From assembly GCF_002886255.1 (NCBI RefSeq), contig NZ_KZ614149.1:3345272-3409271 (forward strand): a DNA stretch of 64,000 nucleotides, read 5' to 3'. Below, one piece after another: positions 22,148 through 30,728 of this stretch (its first letter is position 1; the number at the start of each line of letters is the position of its first letter). The notes beneath the pieces are model-generated. The model searched no databases and was not told the origin of the DNA. It worked only from the letters and a program-made list of their open reading frames with translations. A program made the translations under genes and the position numbers. The DNA is from Alteribacillus bidgolensis. Its GTDB lineage: Bacteria; Bacillota; Bacilli; Bacillales; Marinococcaceae.

Positions 22148-22342
22148 ATGGCTGATGGAGCAAAAAATCCAGCAAGGTTTCTTCGCGACGTAGGAAGGGA
22201 AATGAAGCGCGTCACATGGCCGAATCGCAGGGAACTGACAAAATACACCGTCGTTGTAATTATAACGATTATATTTTTTGTTATATTTTTTGCTGCAGTA
22301 GATTCAGGCTTGTCTGAGCTGGTGCGTTTACTGCTGGATTAA
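22148..22342 (+). CDS. secE: SecE, protein translocase subunit
   Basis: A 64-residue, single-span membrane protein of the SecYEG channel. A soluble N-terminal helix with 'EMKRVTWPNRRELTKYT' is followed by one hydrophobic segment (residues ~36-57). Length is normal for Firmicutes. It follows 'ggaggtgg' and precedes nusG as in most bacteria. Confidence 0.95.
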   Translation: MADGAKNPARFLRDVGREMKRVTWPNRRELTKYTVVVIITIIFFVIFFAAVDSGLSELVRLLLD

Positions 22343-22360
22343 AAAATTTTGAACCGAAAG

Positions 22361-22397
22361 AGGAGGAGGGAAGGACGTAACCGTCCGGAAAACAATG
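22361..22397 (+). promoter_or_regulatory. nusG translation start region with hairpin between SD and start
   Basis: A strong purine-rich SD 'aggaggaggg' (22361-22370) lies 24 bases before the ATG at 22395, too far for direct use. A perfect 5-bp hairpin, GGACG (22373-22377) with CGTCC (22382-22386), lies between them and would shorten the distance if folded. A weak 'gga' sits 6 bases before the ATG. Confidence 0.55.
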
Positions 22398-22928
22398 GAA
22401 AAGAACTGGTTTGTAGTTCACACATACTCCGGTTACGAAAACAAAGTAAAAACCAATTTGGAAAAACGTGTGGAATCAATGGAAATGACCGATAAAATCT
22501 TTCGCGTCCTCGTTCCGGTAGAAGAAGAGACTGAAGTGAAAAACGGGAAAAGTAAGGCTGTAACCCGTAAGGTTTTCCCAGGTTACGTGATTGTTGAGAT
22601 GGTGATGACCGATGATTCCTGGTACGTGGTTCGAAATACTCCTGGAGTAACCGGGTTTGTTGGTTCGGCTGGAGCTGGCTCTAAACCGACACCTCTCTTG
22701 CCGGATGAGGTAGATAACATTTTACGTCAAATGGGTGAAAGCGAACCGAAAGCAGAAGTAGACTTCGCCTTGAAAGAATCAGTGAAAGTAAAAGAAGGAC
22801 CCTTTGCCGATTTCACAGGAACAATTGAAGATATTAATACAGAAAAACAAAAGGTGAAAGTCCACGTAAATATGTTCGGGCGCGAAACACCGGTGGAGCT
22901 TGAGTTTAACCAAGTAGAGAAGATATAA
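22395..22928 (+). CDS. nusG: NusG, transcription elongation and pausing factor
   Basis: A 177-residue protein that binds RNA polymerase. The N-terminal NGN domain starts 'KNWFVVHTYSGYENKV' and includes 'GYVIVEM'. The C-terminal KOW domain has 'VKEGPFADFTGTI' (near residue 132) and ends 'NMFGRETPVELEFNQVEKI'. Length equals B. subtilis NusG. Its ribosome binding site is unusually distant from the start codon (see the adjacent entry). Confidence 0.97.
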   Translation: MEKNWFVVHTYSGYENKVKTNLEKRVESMEMTDKIFRVLVPVEEETEVKNGKSKAVTRKVFPGYVIVEMVMTDDSWYVVRNTPGVTGFVGSAGAGSKPTPLLPDEVDNILRQMGESEPKAEVDFALKESVKVKEGPFADFTGTIEDINTEKQKVKVHVNMFGRETPVELEFNQVEKI

Positions 22929-23093
22929 AAAATCAAGTCTTGCAGATCTTTGTTTGAAGTGATAAGATTTTAATGTTTGGTATTAAAATTAACAGCAGAG
23001 GGGTTAGTAGGTATATTTACACTGTGCCCCTTTTTATGAGTGGGAGGACAATTTGTCCGACAAACCACATCACGGACTAAGGAGGTGTGTCGC

Positions 23094-23519
23094 GTGGCTA
23101 AAAAAGTCGAGAAAGTAGTAAAGCTTCAAATTCCTGCCGGCAAAGCTAATCCGGCTCCGCCAGTTGGCCCTGCATTAGGTCAAGCAGGTGTTAATATTAT
23201 GGGATTTTGTAAAGAATTTAACGCTCGTACTTCAGATCAAGCAGGTATGATCATTCCTGTTGAGATTTCAGTATATGAAGACCGTTCGTTTACTTTTATT
23301 ACAAAAACACCACCTGCAGCTGTACTTCTTAAGAAGGCAGCAGGCGTGGAGAGCGGTTCTGGAGAACCAAACCGCAATAAAGTAGCTACGGTAAAGCGTG
23401 ATCAAGTACGTGAGATCGCTGAAACGAAAATGCCAGATCTTAATGCGGCTGATGTAGATGCAGCGATGCGTATGGTAGAAGGTACAGCACGTAGTATGGG
23501 AATTACAGTAGAGGACTAA
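23094..23519 (+). CDS. rplK: 50S ribosomal protein L11
   Basis: A 141-residue protein of the GTPase-associated centre. '[30 protein letters not shown]' region near the start and '[10 protein letters not shown]' at the end are typical. The real start is the GTG at 23094, 8 bases after 'aaggaggtg'; the frame is open upstream to 23040 but L11 has no such extension. Confidence 0.96.
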   Translation: MAKKVEKVVKLQIPAGKANPAPPVGPALGQAGVNIMGFCKEFNARTSDQAGMIIPVEISVYEDRSFTFITKTPPAAVLLKKAAGVESGSGEPNRNKVATVKRDQVREIAETKMPDLNAADVDAAMRMVEGTARSMGITVED

Positions 23520-23533
23520 TGAATGCCTTGCCT

Positions 23534-23583
23534 AAGGTTGCGACTGCCGTTCCGAATGGGGCGGATACCTTGTTCGCAACCTT
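23534..23583 (+). promoter_or_regulatory. Long hairpin between rplK and rplA
   Basis: 'aaggttgcga' (23534-23543) is exactly complementary to 'tcgcaacctt' (23574-23583). An inner stem can form between 'ctgccg' and 'cgg'-rich parts of the loop. No T-run follows, so it does not look like a terminator. It may be a processing site or a binding site for autoregulation by L1 or L11; this is inference. Confidence 0.6.
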
Positions 23584-23633
23584 TAATAGTGGGAGGTCTA
23601 ACCGCTAAAACCACAAACGAGGAGGAAATGAAA

Positions 23634-24332
23634 TTGGCTAAAAAAGGTAAAAAGTATCAAGGTGCTGTAGCGCTTGTTGACCGTGAACAGCAATATAATG
23701 CCGAAGAAGCCATAGAACTTGTGAAAAAAACATCTATCGCAAAATTCGATGAGACAGTAGAAATTGCTGCACGTCTTGGAGTGGATCCTCGAAAAAACGA
23801 CCAGCAAATCCGCGGAGCAGTTGTGCTTCCGCATGGTACTGGTAAAACACAGCGTGTTCTCGTTTTTGCAAAAGGGGATAAAGCACAAGAAGCAGAAGCT
23901 GCTGGGGCTGACTATGTTGGAGAAGAAGATCTTGTGAACAAAGTTCAACAAGGATGGTTTGACTTTGATGTAGTTGTTGCCACTCCTGATATGATGGCTC
24001 AAGTTGGTAAACTCGGTAAGACATTGGGACCAAAAGGTCTTATGCCAAACCCTAAGACAGGTACTGTAACAATGGACGTTACAAAAGCAGTTGAGGAAAT
24101 TAAAGCAGGTAAAGTGGAATACCGTGTAGATAAATCCGGGAACATCCACGCACCAATTGGTAAAGTGTCTTTTGATACAGATAAACTAGTTGAGAACTTC
24201 AACACGTTAATTGACACGTTAGTAAAAGCAAAACCAGCTGCTGCTAAAGGCACCTACATGAAGAATGTTGCTGTAGCCTCTACAATGGGACCAGGAGTAA
24301 AAGTAAGTACCTCAACCCTTAATTTAAAATAA
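23634..24332 (+). CDS. rplA: 50S ribosomal protein L1
   Basis: A 232-residue protein forming the L1 stalk, the same length as in B. subtilis. It contains '[23 protein letters not shown]' (residues ~52-74) and 'MPNPKTGTV' (near 128). The TTG at 23634 is preferred: 'gaggagg' (ending 23625) is 8 bases away, while the in-frame ATG at 23628 is only 2 bases from it, and the TTG gives the family start 'MAKKGKK'. Confidence 0.95.
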   Translation: MAKKGKKYQGAVALVDREQQYNAEEAIELVKKTSIAKFDETVEIAARLGVDPRKNDQQIRGAVVLPHGTGKTQRVLVFAKGDKAQEAEAAGADYVGEEDLVNKVQQGWFDFDVVVATPDMMAQVGKLGKTLGPKGLMPNPKTGTVTMDVTKAVEEIKAGKVEYRVDKSGNIHAPIGKVSFDTDKLVENFNTLIDTLVKAKPAAAKGTYMKNVAVASTMGPGVKVSTSTLNLK

Positions 24333-24335
24333 TTG

Positions 24336-24364
24336 TTGACGAAAGCTGTAGAAGTCGCTATACT
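24336..24364 (+). promoter_or_regulatory. Promoter of rplJ-rplL
   Basis: TTGACG (24336-24341), a 17-base spacer and TATACT (24359-24364) lie directly after rplA and in front of the L10 leader. Confidence 0.8.
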
Positions 24365-24404
24365 AAATAGCGGTGTGAAAGCTTTGAATAAAATATAAAT
24401 GTTT

Positions 24405-24540
24405 ACCGCAGACAGCAGGTGCGCTTGCCGCTTAATTTCCTGCCGAGGTAGTTTTCGACACACTCTTATTTGTGATAAGGGGAGAGTGTGTATATATTGA
24501 GAACAAACCTTCATGTCTGCGGACATGAAGGTTTTTTATG
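24405..24540 (+). ncRNA. L10 leader (autoregulatory rplJ-rplL mRNA leader)
   Basis: The ~280-base gap before rplJ holds the conserved core of the Firmicutes L10 leader, 'ccgcagacagcaggtg' (24405-24420) and 'cctgccgaggt' (24439-24449). It ends in a perfect 13-bp terminator hairpin (arms 24505-24517 and 24522-24534) with a T-run. In Bacillus the L10-L12 complex binds this RNA and favours termination, so excess L10 lowers its own synthesis. Assignment is by motif recognition, not a covariance search. Confidence 0.88.
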
Positions 24541-24612
24541 ATTTCATAGACTGAGATCATAAAACACCATCTGTTTGCGGAACGTCATAAATGAGAGCAG
24601 GAGGTGTGACAG

Positions 24613-25113
24613 TTGAGCAAAGTAATCGAACAAAAACAAAGTGTTGTTCAAGAAATTGCAGAAAAACTTGAGAATAGTGTTTCTACAGTTGTGGTTGATT
24701 ATCGCGGCTTGGATGTTGCTGAAGCAACAGAATTACGTAAGCAGCTTCGTGAAGCAGGCGTTGACTTTAAAGTGTACAAAAACACAATGGTTCGTCGTGC
24801 TACAGAAAAAACCAACCTAACAGAACTTGATGAATTTCTTGTTGGACCTACAGCAGTAGCTACAAGTACTGAAGATGTAGTTGCTCCGGCGAAGGTTCTT
24901 AACAATTTTGCTAAGGACCACGAACAGCTGGAAATTAAAACAGGTGTCATTGAAGGTCGCGTAGCTTCCTTAGAAGAAATCAAGGAGCTTGCCAGTCTTC
25001 CTTCTCACGACGGTTTGGTTTCCATGCTTCTCAATGTTCTGCAAGCGCCAATCCGGAACTTTGCGTTGGCTTCTAAAGCAGTTGCTGATCAAAAAGAAGA
25101 AGAAGGCGCATAA
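24613..25113 (+). CDS. rplJ: 50S ribosomal protein L10
   Basis: A 166-residue stalk-base protein, the usual Bacillus length. The N-terminal RNA-binding part includes '[20 protein letters not shown]' region near residue 30 and the C-terminal helix that carries L7/L12 dimers is present. The start is TTG at 24613 following 'caggaggtgtgaca'. Controlled by the L10 leader upstream. Confidence 0.96.
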   Translation: MSKVIEQKQSVVQEIAEKLENSVSTVVVDYRGLDVAEATELRKQLREAGVDFKVYKNTMVRRATEKTNLTELDEFLVGPTAVATSTEDVVAPAKVLNNFAKDHEQLEIKTGVIEGRVASLEEIKELASLPSHDGLVSMLLNVLQAPIRNFALASKAVADQKEEEGA

Positions 25114-25185
25114 GCAAAACGATATACAGATGTACATTTGTCATGTGTTTTAGAATAAAATTATTATTTAAGGAGGATCAACACA

Positions 25186-25548
25186 ATGAGTAATGAACAA
25201 ATCATTGATGCGATCAAAGAAATGTCCGTTCTTGAATTAAACGATCTTGTAAAAGCAATTGAAGAAGAATTTGGTGTAACAGCAGCAGCTCCTGTAGCAG
25301 TTGCTGGCGGCGGTGCAGCAGAAGCTGAAGAAGAGCAAACTGAATTTGACGTAGTTCTTGAAGAAGCAGGTGCTTCTAAGATCAACGTTATCAAAGTTGT
25401 TCGTGAAATTACTGGCCTTGGCTTGAAGGAAGCTAAAGCTCTAGTAGATGGAGCGCCAGAAACAATTAAAGAAGGCGTTGAAAAAGAAGAAGCAGAAGAG
25501 CTTAAAGGCAAGCTTGAAGAAGCAGGCGCTAAGATCGAACTTAAGTAA
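25186..25548 (+). CDS. rplL: 50S ribosomal protein L7/L12
   Basis: A 120-residue acidic stalk protein. It shows an N-terminal dimerisation helix, an Ala/Gly-rich hinge near residues 38-50 and a C-terminal factor-binding domain with '[20 protein letters not shown]' region (near 65-85). It follows a clear 'aaggagga' site and is followed by a terminator. Confidence 0.97.
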   Translation: MSNEQIIDAIKEMSVLELNDLVKAIEEEFGVTAAAPVAVAGGGAAEAEEEQTEFDVVLEEAGASKINVIKVVREITGLGLKEAKALVDGAPETIKEGVEKEEAEELKGKLEEAGAKIELK

Positions 25549-25558
25549 ATTGATGCAA

Positions 25559-25596
25559 AAGAGCTTTCTCTATTCGTTAGAGAAGGCTCTTTTTTA
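25559..25596 (+). terminator. Terminator of the rplJ-rplL operon
   Basis: A 14-base stem (left arm 25559-25572, right arm 25578-25591, one G-U pair) with a UUCG-type loop, followed by a run of Ts. Confidence 0.92.
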
Positions 25597-25604
25597 CACT
25601 ATCA

Positions 25605-25943
25605 AGGGGTTGTCCTATAAGTCGGGTCGGCTAAGAAAAAGGATCTTCTACGAAGAAATAAGGAACTTCTACTAAAAACCGCACACTCCTGTGTGCAACG
25701 TAGAAGCCACCGCATCCTTCGGAAGTCCGTCCTGTGATCAGCGCCGACATTAGAACGTCGGCTTCGTCAAAGCAACAGTCTGAAAATCCTGCAGTGAGCG
25801 GTCTTTGCTCACGAGGAAGCTGAAGTGTTGCAAAGAAGACACTACGAGAACGATCAAAGAGAGTTTGAGTAGATGTTGCACTTGTGCCCTGAGGGTGAAA
25901 GCGAAGTGTATTTCAGCAGAAAAAACCTTTTGGGACAGCCCTT
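25605..25943. repeat. Hairpin-rich intergenic element with IS-like inverted ends (possible MITE)
   Basis: About 339 bases with no coding potential. The ends 'aggggttgtcctataag' (25605-25621) and the complement of 25927-25943 ('aagggctgtcccaaaag') match at 13 of 17 positions; such GGGGCTGTCCC-type ends resemble those I recall for some transposons in Bacillaceae. Inside are several stems: CTTCTAC/GTAGAAG (25666-25672, 25700-25706) enclosing GCACAC/GTGTGC (25681-25696), GCCGAC/GTCGGC (25743-25762), and GTGAGC/GCTCAC (25794-25812). I see no clear target duplication. It could be a non-autonomous mobile element or a structured RNA. Confidence 0.5.
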
Positions 25944-26068
25944 TTTCATAAAAAGATTGTTTGAGAGTTTTGGCTTACTTTTTTATACTGAAGCAAGCCC
26001 TTTATTAAGCTGTGTTATTGAGGGACTATATGGAAAGAAGACAATGATCAAACGAAGGACGTGGAAAA

Positions 26069-26668
26069 ATGAGCAGTCATTATTTTGATAAATCTCCTGA
26101 TAAAGAAAGTGAAGAGAGGATAATAAAGAGTTACCTTCGTAGAAAAAACATGACGTTCAAGAGTGATCATTCCGTTTTTTCAAAAAGAGAAGTGGATTTT
26201 GGGAGCAAAACACTGTTAGAAGCTTTCGAGTGGCCTGATGCTCAAGGTGACATTTTAGATATCGGCTGCGGATATGGCCCGATTGGAATTACTCTTGCTA
26301 AAGAGACGGAACGAACAGTTTGGTTAGCAGATGTCAATGAAAGAGCTGTTTCGCTTTCGAAAAAAAATGCAGCCTATTATGGTCTTCAAAACATTAAAAT
26401 AGTTGAAAGTGATCTGTTTTCTGGAATTCAGGCCCGAGATTTTGCCGCAATAGTAACAAATCCACCAATAAGAGCAGGGAAGAAAGTAATTCATTCCTTA
26501 TTTGAGCAAGCTCATGCACATTTGCAAAAAGGCGGGGAGTTCTGGGTAGTGATTCAAAAAAAACAAGGGGCACCGTCGGCAAAAGAAAAATTAGGCTCTC
26601 ATTTTGAAAAGATAGAAACTGTTAAAAAGAATAAAGGATATCATATTTTTTGTGCAAAGAAAAGTTGA
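26069..26668 (+). CDS. RsmC-like class I methyltransferase (YbxB type)
   Basis: A 199-residue SAM-dependent methyltransferase. 'DIGCGYGPIGITLA' (near residue 66) is the SAM-binding motif I; 'VTNPPIRAG' (near 128) is the NPP[FYI]-type catalytic motif of N-methyltransferases acting on RNA. The family relates to 16S rRNA guanine-N2 methyltransferase RsmC; the exact target in Bacillus is not settled. The position between rplL and rpoB equals ybxB. The ribosome binding site ('aaggacgtgg') is weak. Confidence 0.88.
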   Translation: MSSHYFDKSPDKESEERIIKSYLRRKNMTFKSDHSVFSKREVDFGSKTLLEAFEWPDAQGDILDIGCGYGPIGITLAKETERTVWLADVNERAVSLSKKNAAYYGLQNIKIVESDLFSGIQARDFAAIVTNPPIRAGKKVIHSLFEQAHAHLQKGGEFWVVIQKKQGAPSAKEKLGSHFEKIETVKKNKGYHIFCAKKS

Positions 26669-27020
26669 CCGTACTGCTGTTTTGTGTTATTGTTATTTAA
26701 TGCGTATAAGTATCCGATTGGATATAATACATTTTTACGTCCGCTCTATATTTTTCATACCAAAATCATGTATAAAAAAGGCAGGAACTGGGAAAAATAA
26801 TATAATCAGCCTGACAGTTGGAAAATAGTGGTTCTTTTTAAGAAGAAACCATTTTTTTCTTTGTACGAAAAAGAAGGGTCGGGCACTAAAAGATGGAGAA
26901 AACATAATGGATTCTGTTTTTTGGGATCAGTTATGTTTCTATATTTTTGGCAGCCGCCTTGGGTATACTGCCTGTCGAAAAGATAGGTGGACACTATGCG
27001 ATATTTAAGGGGTGACTCAG
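26669..27020. other. Leader region before rpoB
   Basis: About 350 bases without a gene. It holds one terminator-like hairpin (26829-26858, listed separately) and an 8-bp stem 'aaacataa'/'ttatgttt' (26902-26940 region). TATAAT sequences occur near 26722 and 26802, but no convincing -35 box is spaced correctly, so I do not assign the rpoBC promoter. Confidence 0.5.
26829..26858 (+). terminator. Terminator or attenuator before rpoB
   Basis: 'tggttctt' (26829-26836) pairs with 'aagaaacca' (26843-26851) with one bulge, followed by seven Ts. It could end the rsmC-like transcript or attenuate read-through into rpoBC. Confidence 0.7.
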
Positions 27021-30000
27021 TTGACAGGTCAACTTATTCAGTTTGGACGCCACCGCCACAGAAGAAGCTATGCAAGAATTAACGAAGTATTGGACCTTCC
27101 AAACTTAATTGAAATTCAAACAGCTTCCTATCAATGGTTTCTTGATGAGGGTATTCGTGAAATGTTTCAGGACATCTCTCCCATCGAAGATTTCACGGGT
27201 AATTTGGTTCTTGAGTTTATTGATTACAGCCTTGGTGAGCCGAAGTATTCTATTGACGAATCCAAGGAAAGAGACGTTACGTATTCTGCGCCTTTGCGAG
27301 TGAAAGTTCGTCTTATGAATAAAGAGACCGGTGAAGTGAAAGAGCAGGAAGTATTTATGGGAGACTTCCCTCTCATGACGGATACCGGCACATTTATTAT
27401 TAATGGGGCAGAGCGGGTTATTGTTTCTCAGCTTGTGCGTTCACCGAGCGTTTATTTTAATGAAAAAACGGACAAGAACGGCAAAAGAGGATACACAGCT
27501 ACGGTGATACCGAACCGGGGTGCATGGCTGGAATTAGAAACCGATGCTAAAGACATCGTATATGTCAGAATAGACCGTACCAGAAAACTGCCTGTTACGG
27601 TACTCTTGCGTGCGCTTGGATTCGGGTCTGATCAAGAGATCATTGATTTGCTTGGTGAAGATGAGTACTTACGTAACACATTGGAAAAAGATAATACCGA
27701 AGGAACGGAAAAAGCATTATTGGAAATTTATGAACGCCTTCGTCCTGGAGAGCCTCCAACTGTCGAAAGTGCAAAAAGTTTATTAGAAACAAGATTTTTC
27801 GATCCTAAACGGTATGACTTAGCAAATGTTGGTCGTTATAAGGTAAATAAAAAGCTTCATATCAAAAATCGTCTTTTTAACCAACGTTTAGCTGAAACCC
27901 TGGCTGACCCTGAAACAGGGGAAGTTCTTGCTGAGGAAGGCGCTGTTTTAGATCGGAGAACGCTCGATCGTCTTCTTCCTTATTTAGAGAACAACCTTGG
28001 ATTTAAACGCTATACGGTTTCAGGAGGCGTTGTAGAAGAAGCTGACCTTGACGTTCAATCTATAAAAATATATCCGCCAGAAGGACAGGAAGAAGAAAAA
28101 GTTATTAACGTTATTAGTAATGGCAATATTGAACGCAATATCAAAAATATCATGCCAGAAGATATCATTTCTTCTATTAACTATTTCTTCAACCTTCTTC
28201 ATGGTGTTGGTTTAACAGATGATATAGACCACTTAGGAAACCGCCGCCTTCGCTCGGTCGGTGAGTTATTACAAAATCAATTCCGAATTGGCTTATCTCG
28301 TATGGAAAGAGTCGTTCGCGAACGCATGTCGATTCAAGACCCAAGTGCGATTACTCCGCAGGCTCTTATCAATATTCGCCCAGTGATCGCTTCTATTAAA
28401 GAGTTTTTCGGAAGCTCTCAGCTTTCTCAATTTATGGATCAAACGAATCCGCTTGCTGAGCTTACCCATAAACGACGGTTATCAGCACTTGGGCCCGGAG
28501 GTTTGACAAGAGAGAGAGCAGGGTTTGAAGTTCGTGACGTCCACTATTCTCACTATGGGCGCATGTGCCCGATTGAAACACCGGAAGGACCTAACATTGG
28601 TCTTATTAACTCACTCTCAAGTTATGCAAAAGTTAATGAGTTCGGTTTCATTGAAACGGCATATCGCCGGGTGGACCATGAAAAAGGTCAAGTTACCGAA
28701 GAATGTGACTATTTGACTGCAGATGAAGAAGATAATTATGTTGTAGCTCAAGCAAACGCTAAGCTGAACGAAGATGGTTCATTTGCTGATGATAATATTA
28801 TTGCCCGCTTCCGAGGAGAAAACACAATTGTTCCTAAGGAAAAAATTGACTACATGGACGTTTCTCCTAAGCAGGTAGTTTCTGCAGCTACTGCATGTAT
28901 TCCTTTCTTGGAAAACGATGACTCTAACCGTGCTTTAATGGGGGCTAACATGCAGCGTCAAGCTGTACCGCTGCTTGAACCGGAAGCGCCGTTGGTAGGT
29001 ACGGGTATGGAATATGTATCTGCTAGAGACTCCGGGGCAGCTATTGTGGCCAAAACAAGAGGTGTTGTAGAGCGTGTTACAGCTCGTGAGATTTGGCTGC
29101 GGCGCATAGAAGAAGTGGACGGAAAAGATGTAGAAACAGACATTGATAAATACAAGATGTCTAAATATATTCGTTCTAACCAAGGAACAAGTTATAACCA
29201 ACGTCCAATTGTCAGCGAAGGCGACCGAATTGAAAAAGGAGAAGTACTCGGTGATGGGCCTTCAATGGATAAGGGTGAAATGGCCCTTGGCCGCAACGTG
29301 CTAGTCGGGTTTATGACCTGGGACGGTTATAACTATGAAGATGCGATTATATTAAGTGAACGTTTAGTTAAAGATGATGTATATACTTCCGTACACATTG
29401 AAGAATACGAATCAGAAGCTCGAGACACCAAACTTGGGCCGGAAGAAATCACACGTGATATACCGAATGTAAGTGAAGAAGCATTAAAGAATTTAGACGA
29501 TCGCGGTATTATCCGAGTCGGTGCAGAAGTAAAAGATGGAGATATTCTAGTCGGAAAAGTAACACCGAAAGGGATGACCGAACTCACAGCTGAAGAGCGC
29601 CTGCTTCACGCAATATTTGGTGAAAAAGCAAGGGAAGTACGAGACACTTCATTAAGAGTTCCTCACGGTGCAGACGGTATTGTGCTTGATGTCAAAATCT
29701 TTAACCGCGAAGATGGAGATGAACTCCCTCCCGGGGTGAACCAGTTAGTTCGTGTTTATCTCGTGCAGAAGCGTAAAATTCACGAGGGAGATAAAATGGC
29801 TGGGCGCCACGGAAACAAAGGTGTTATTTCAAGAATCTTACCAGAAGAAGACATGCCTTATCTTCCTGATGGAACACCTATTGAAATTATGTTAAACCCG
29901 CTTGGGGTTCCATCCCGTATGAATATAGGCCAGGTTCTTGAATTGCACTTGGGCATGGCCGCTCGTTCTTTAAATCTTCATATGGCAACGCCGGTATTTG

Positions 30001-30560
30001 ACGGAGCTAGAGAAGAAGACGTATGGGAAACTCTAGAAGAAGCAGGAATTGCTCGTGATGGTAAAACTGTTCTCTACGACGGACGGACCGGAGAACCTTT
30101 TGACAGTCGTGTTTCTGTCGGGGTTATGTACATGATTAAACTTGCTCATATGGTTGATGATAAACTTCACGCGCGCTCCACTGGTCCATACTCCCTTGTT
30201 ACGCAGCAGCCTCTTGGCGGTAAAGCCCAGTTTGGCGGTCAGCGTTTCGGTGAGATGGAGGTTTGGGCCCTTGAAGCTTACGGCGCAGCCTATACTCTAC
30301 AAGAAATTTTAACAGTGAAATCAGATGACGTTGTCGGTCGCGTGAAGACGTACGAATCAATTGTAAAAGGTGAAAATGTACCGGAGCCAGGAGTACCTGA
30401 ATCTTTTAAAGTGCTGATTAAAGAACTTCAAAGTCTTGGTATGGACGTTAAGATGCTTTCTAGTACCGAGGAAGAGATCGAAATGAAAGAACTCGATGAT
30501 GAAGACGAACAATCCAGCGATAAATTAAATTTAAAAATGGAGTCCAGTGAAAACGCCTAA
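27021..30560 (+). CDS. rpoB: RpoB, RNA polymerase beta subunit
   Basis: A 1179-residue core subunit. The rifampicin-binding cluster is intact and wild-type in form: '[21 protein letters not shown]' region with Gln470, Asp473, His483 and Ser488. The catalytic-centre segment '[10 protein letters not shown]' (near residue 930) and the C-terminal '[25 protein letters not shown]' block are conserved. The TTG at 27021 is chosen over the GTG at 27012: 'aagggg' (27007-27012) overlaps the GTG, and the TTG gives the family start 'MTGQL'. The acidic C-terminal tail is short. rpoC follows 168 bases later. Confidence 0.97.
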   Translation: MTGQLIQFGRHRHRRSYARINEVLDLPNLIEIQTASYQWFLDEGIREMFQDISPIEDFTGNLVLEFIDYSLGEPKYSIDESKERDVTYSAPLRVKVRLMNKETGEVKEQEVFMGDFPLMTDTGTFIINGAERVIVSQLVRSPSVYFNEKTDKNGKRGYTATVIPNRGAWLELETDAKDIVYVRIDRTRKLPVTVLLRALGFGSDQEIIDLLGEDEYLRNTLEKDNTEGTEKALLEIYERLRPGEPPTVESAKSLLETRFFDPKRYDLANVGRYKVNKKLHIKNRLFNQRLAETLADPETGEVLAEEGAVLDRRTLDRLLPYLENNLGFKRYTVSGGVVEEADLDVQSIKIYPPEGQEEEKVINVISNGNIERNIKNIMPEDIISSINYFFNLLHGVGLTDDIDHLGNRRLRSVGELLQNQFRIGLSRMERVVRERMSIQDPSAITPQALINIRPVIASIKEFFGSSQLSQFMDQTNPLAELTHKRRLSALGPGGLTRERAGFEVRDVHYSHYGRMCPIETPEGPNIGLINSLSSYAKVNEFGFIETAYRRVDHEKGQVTEECDYLTADEEDNYVVAQANAKLNEDGSFADDNIIARFRGENTIVPKEKIDYMDVSPKQVVSAATACIPFLENDDSNRALMGANMQRQAVPLLEPEAPLVGTGMEYVSARDSGAAIVAKTRGVVERVTAREIWLRRIEEVDGKDVETDIDKYKMSKYIRSNQGTSYNQRPIVSEGDRIEKGEVLGDGPSMDKGEMALGRNVLVGFMTWDGYNYEDAIILSERLVKDDVYTSVHIEEYESEARDTKLGPEEITRDIPNVSEEALKNLDDRGIIRVGAEVKDGDILVGKVTPKGMTELTAEERLLHAIFGEKAREVRDTSLRVPHGADGIVLDVKIFNREDGDELPPGVNQLVRVYLVQKRKIHEGDKMAGRHGNKGVISRILPEEDMPYLPDGTPIEIMLNPLGVPSRMNIGQVLELHLGMAARSLNLHMATPVFDGAREEDVWETLEEAGIARDGKTVLYDGRTGEPFDSRVSVGVMYMIKLAHMVDDKLHARSTGPYSLVTQQPLGGKAQFGGQRFGEMEVWALEAYGAAYTLQEILTVKSDDVVGRVKTYESIVKGENVPEPGVPESFKVLIKELQSLGMDVKMLSSTEEEIEMKELDDEDEQSSDKLNLKMESSENA

Positions 30561-30728
30561 AGAAAGTTCAAAGCACAAACACTGATAAAGAAGGTTAGCA
30601 AATTTAAAGCACAGATGAAACTTCTTCCTTGAAAAAGGGAGGGTTTCCTCTGGCCTGCTTTTCTTATACTAAAACTTTCCCGTGCTTGTACTTTTAGCTA
30701 CCCAAAGTTCGAAAGGGAGGTTGACCCC

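Noticed and set aside
25873..26088. Plus-strand frame of 71 codons crossing the right end of the intergenic element
   Set aside because: No SD, no motif, and it overlaps the start of the rsmC-like gene.
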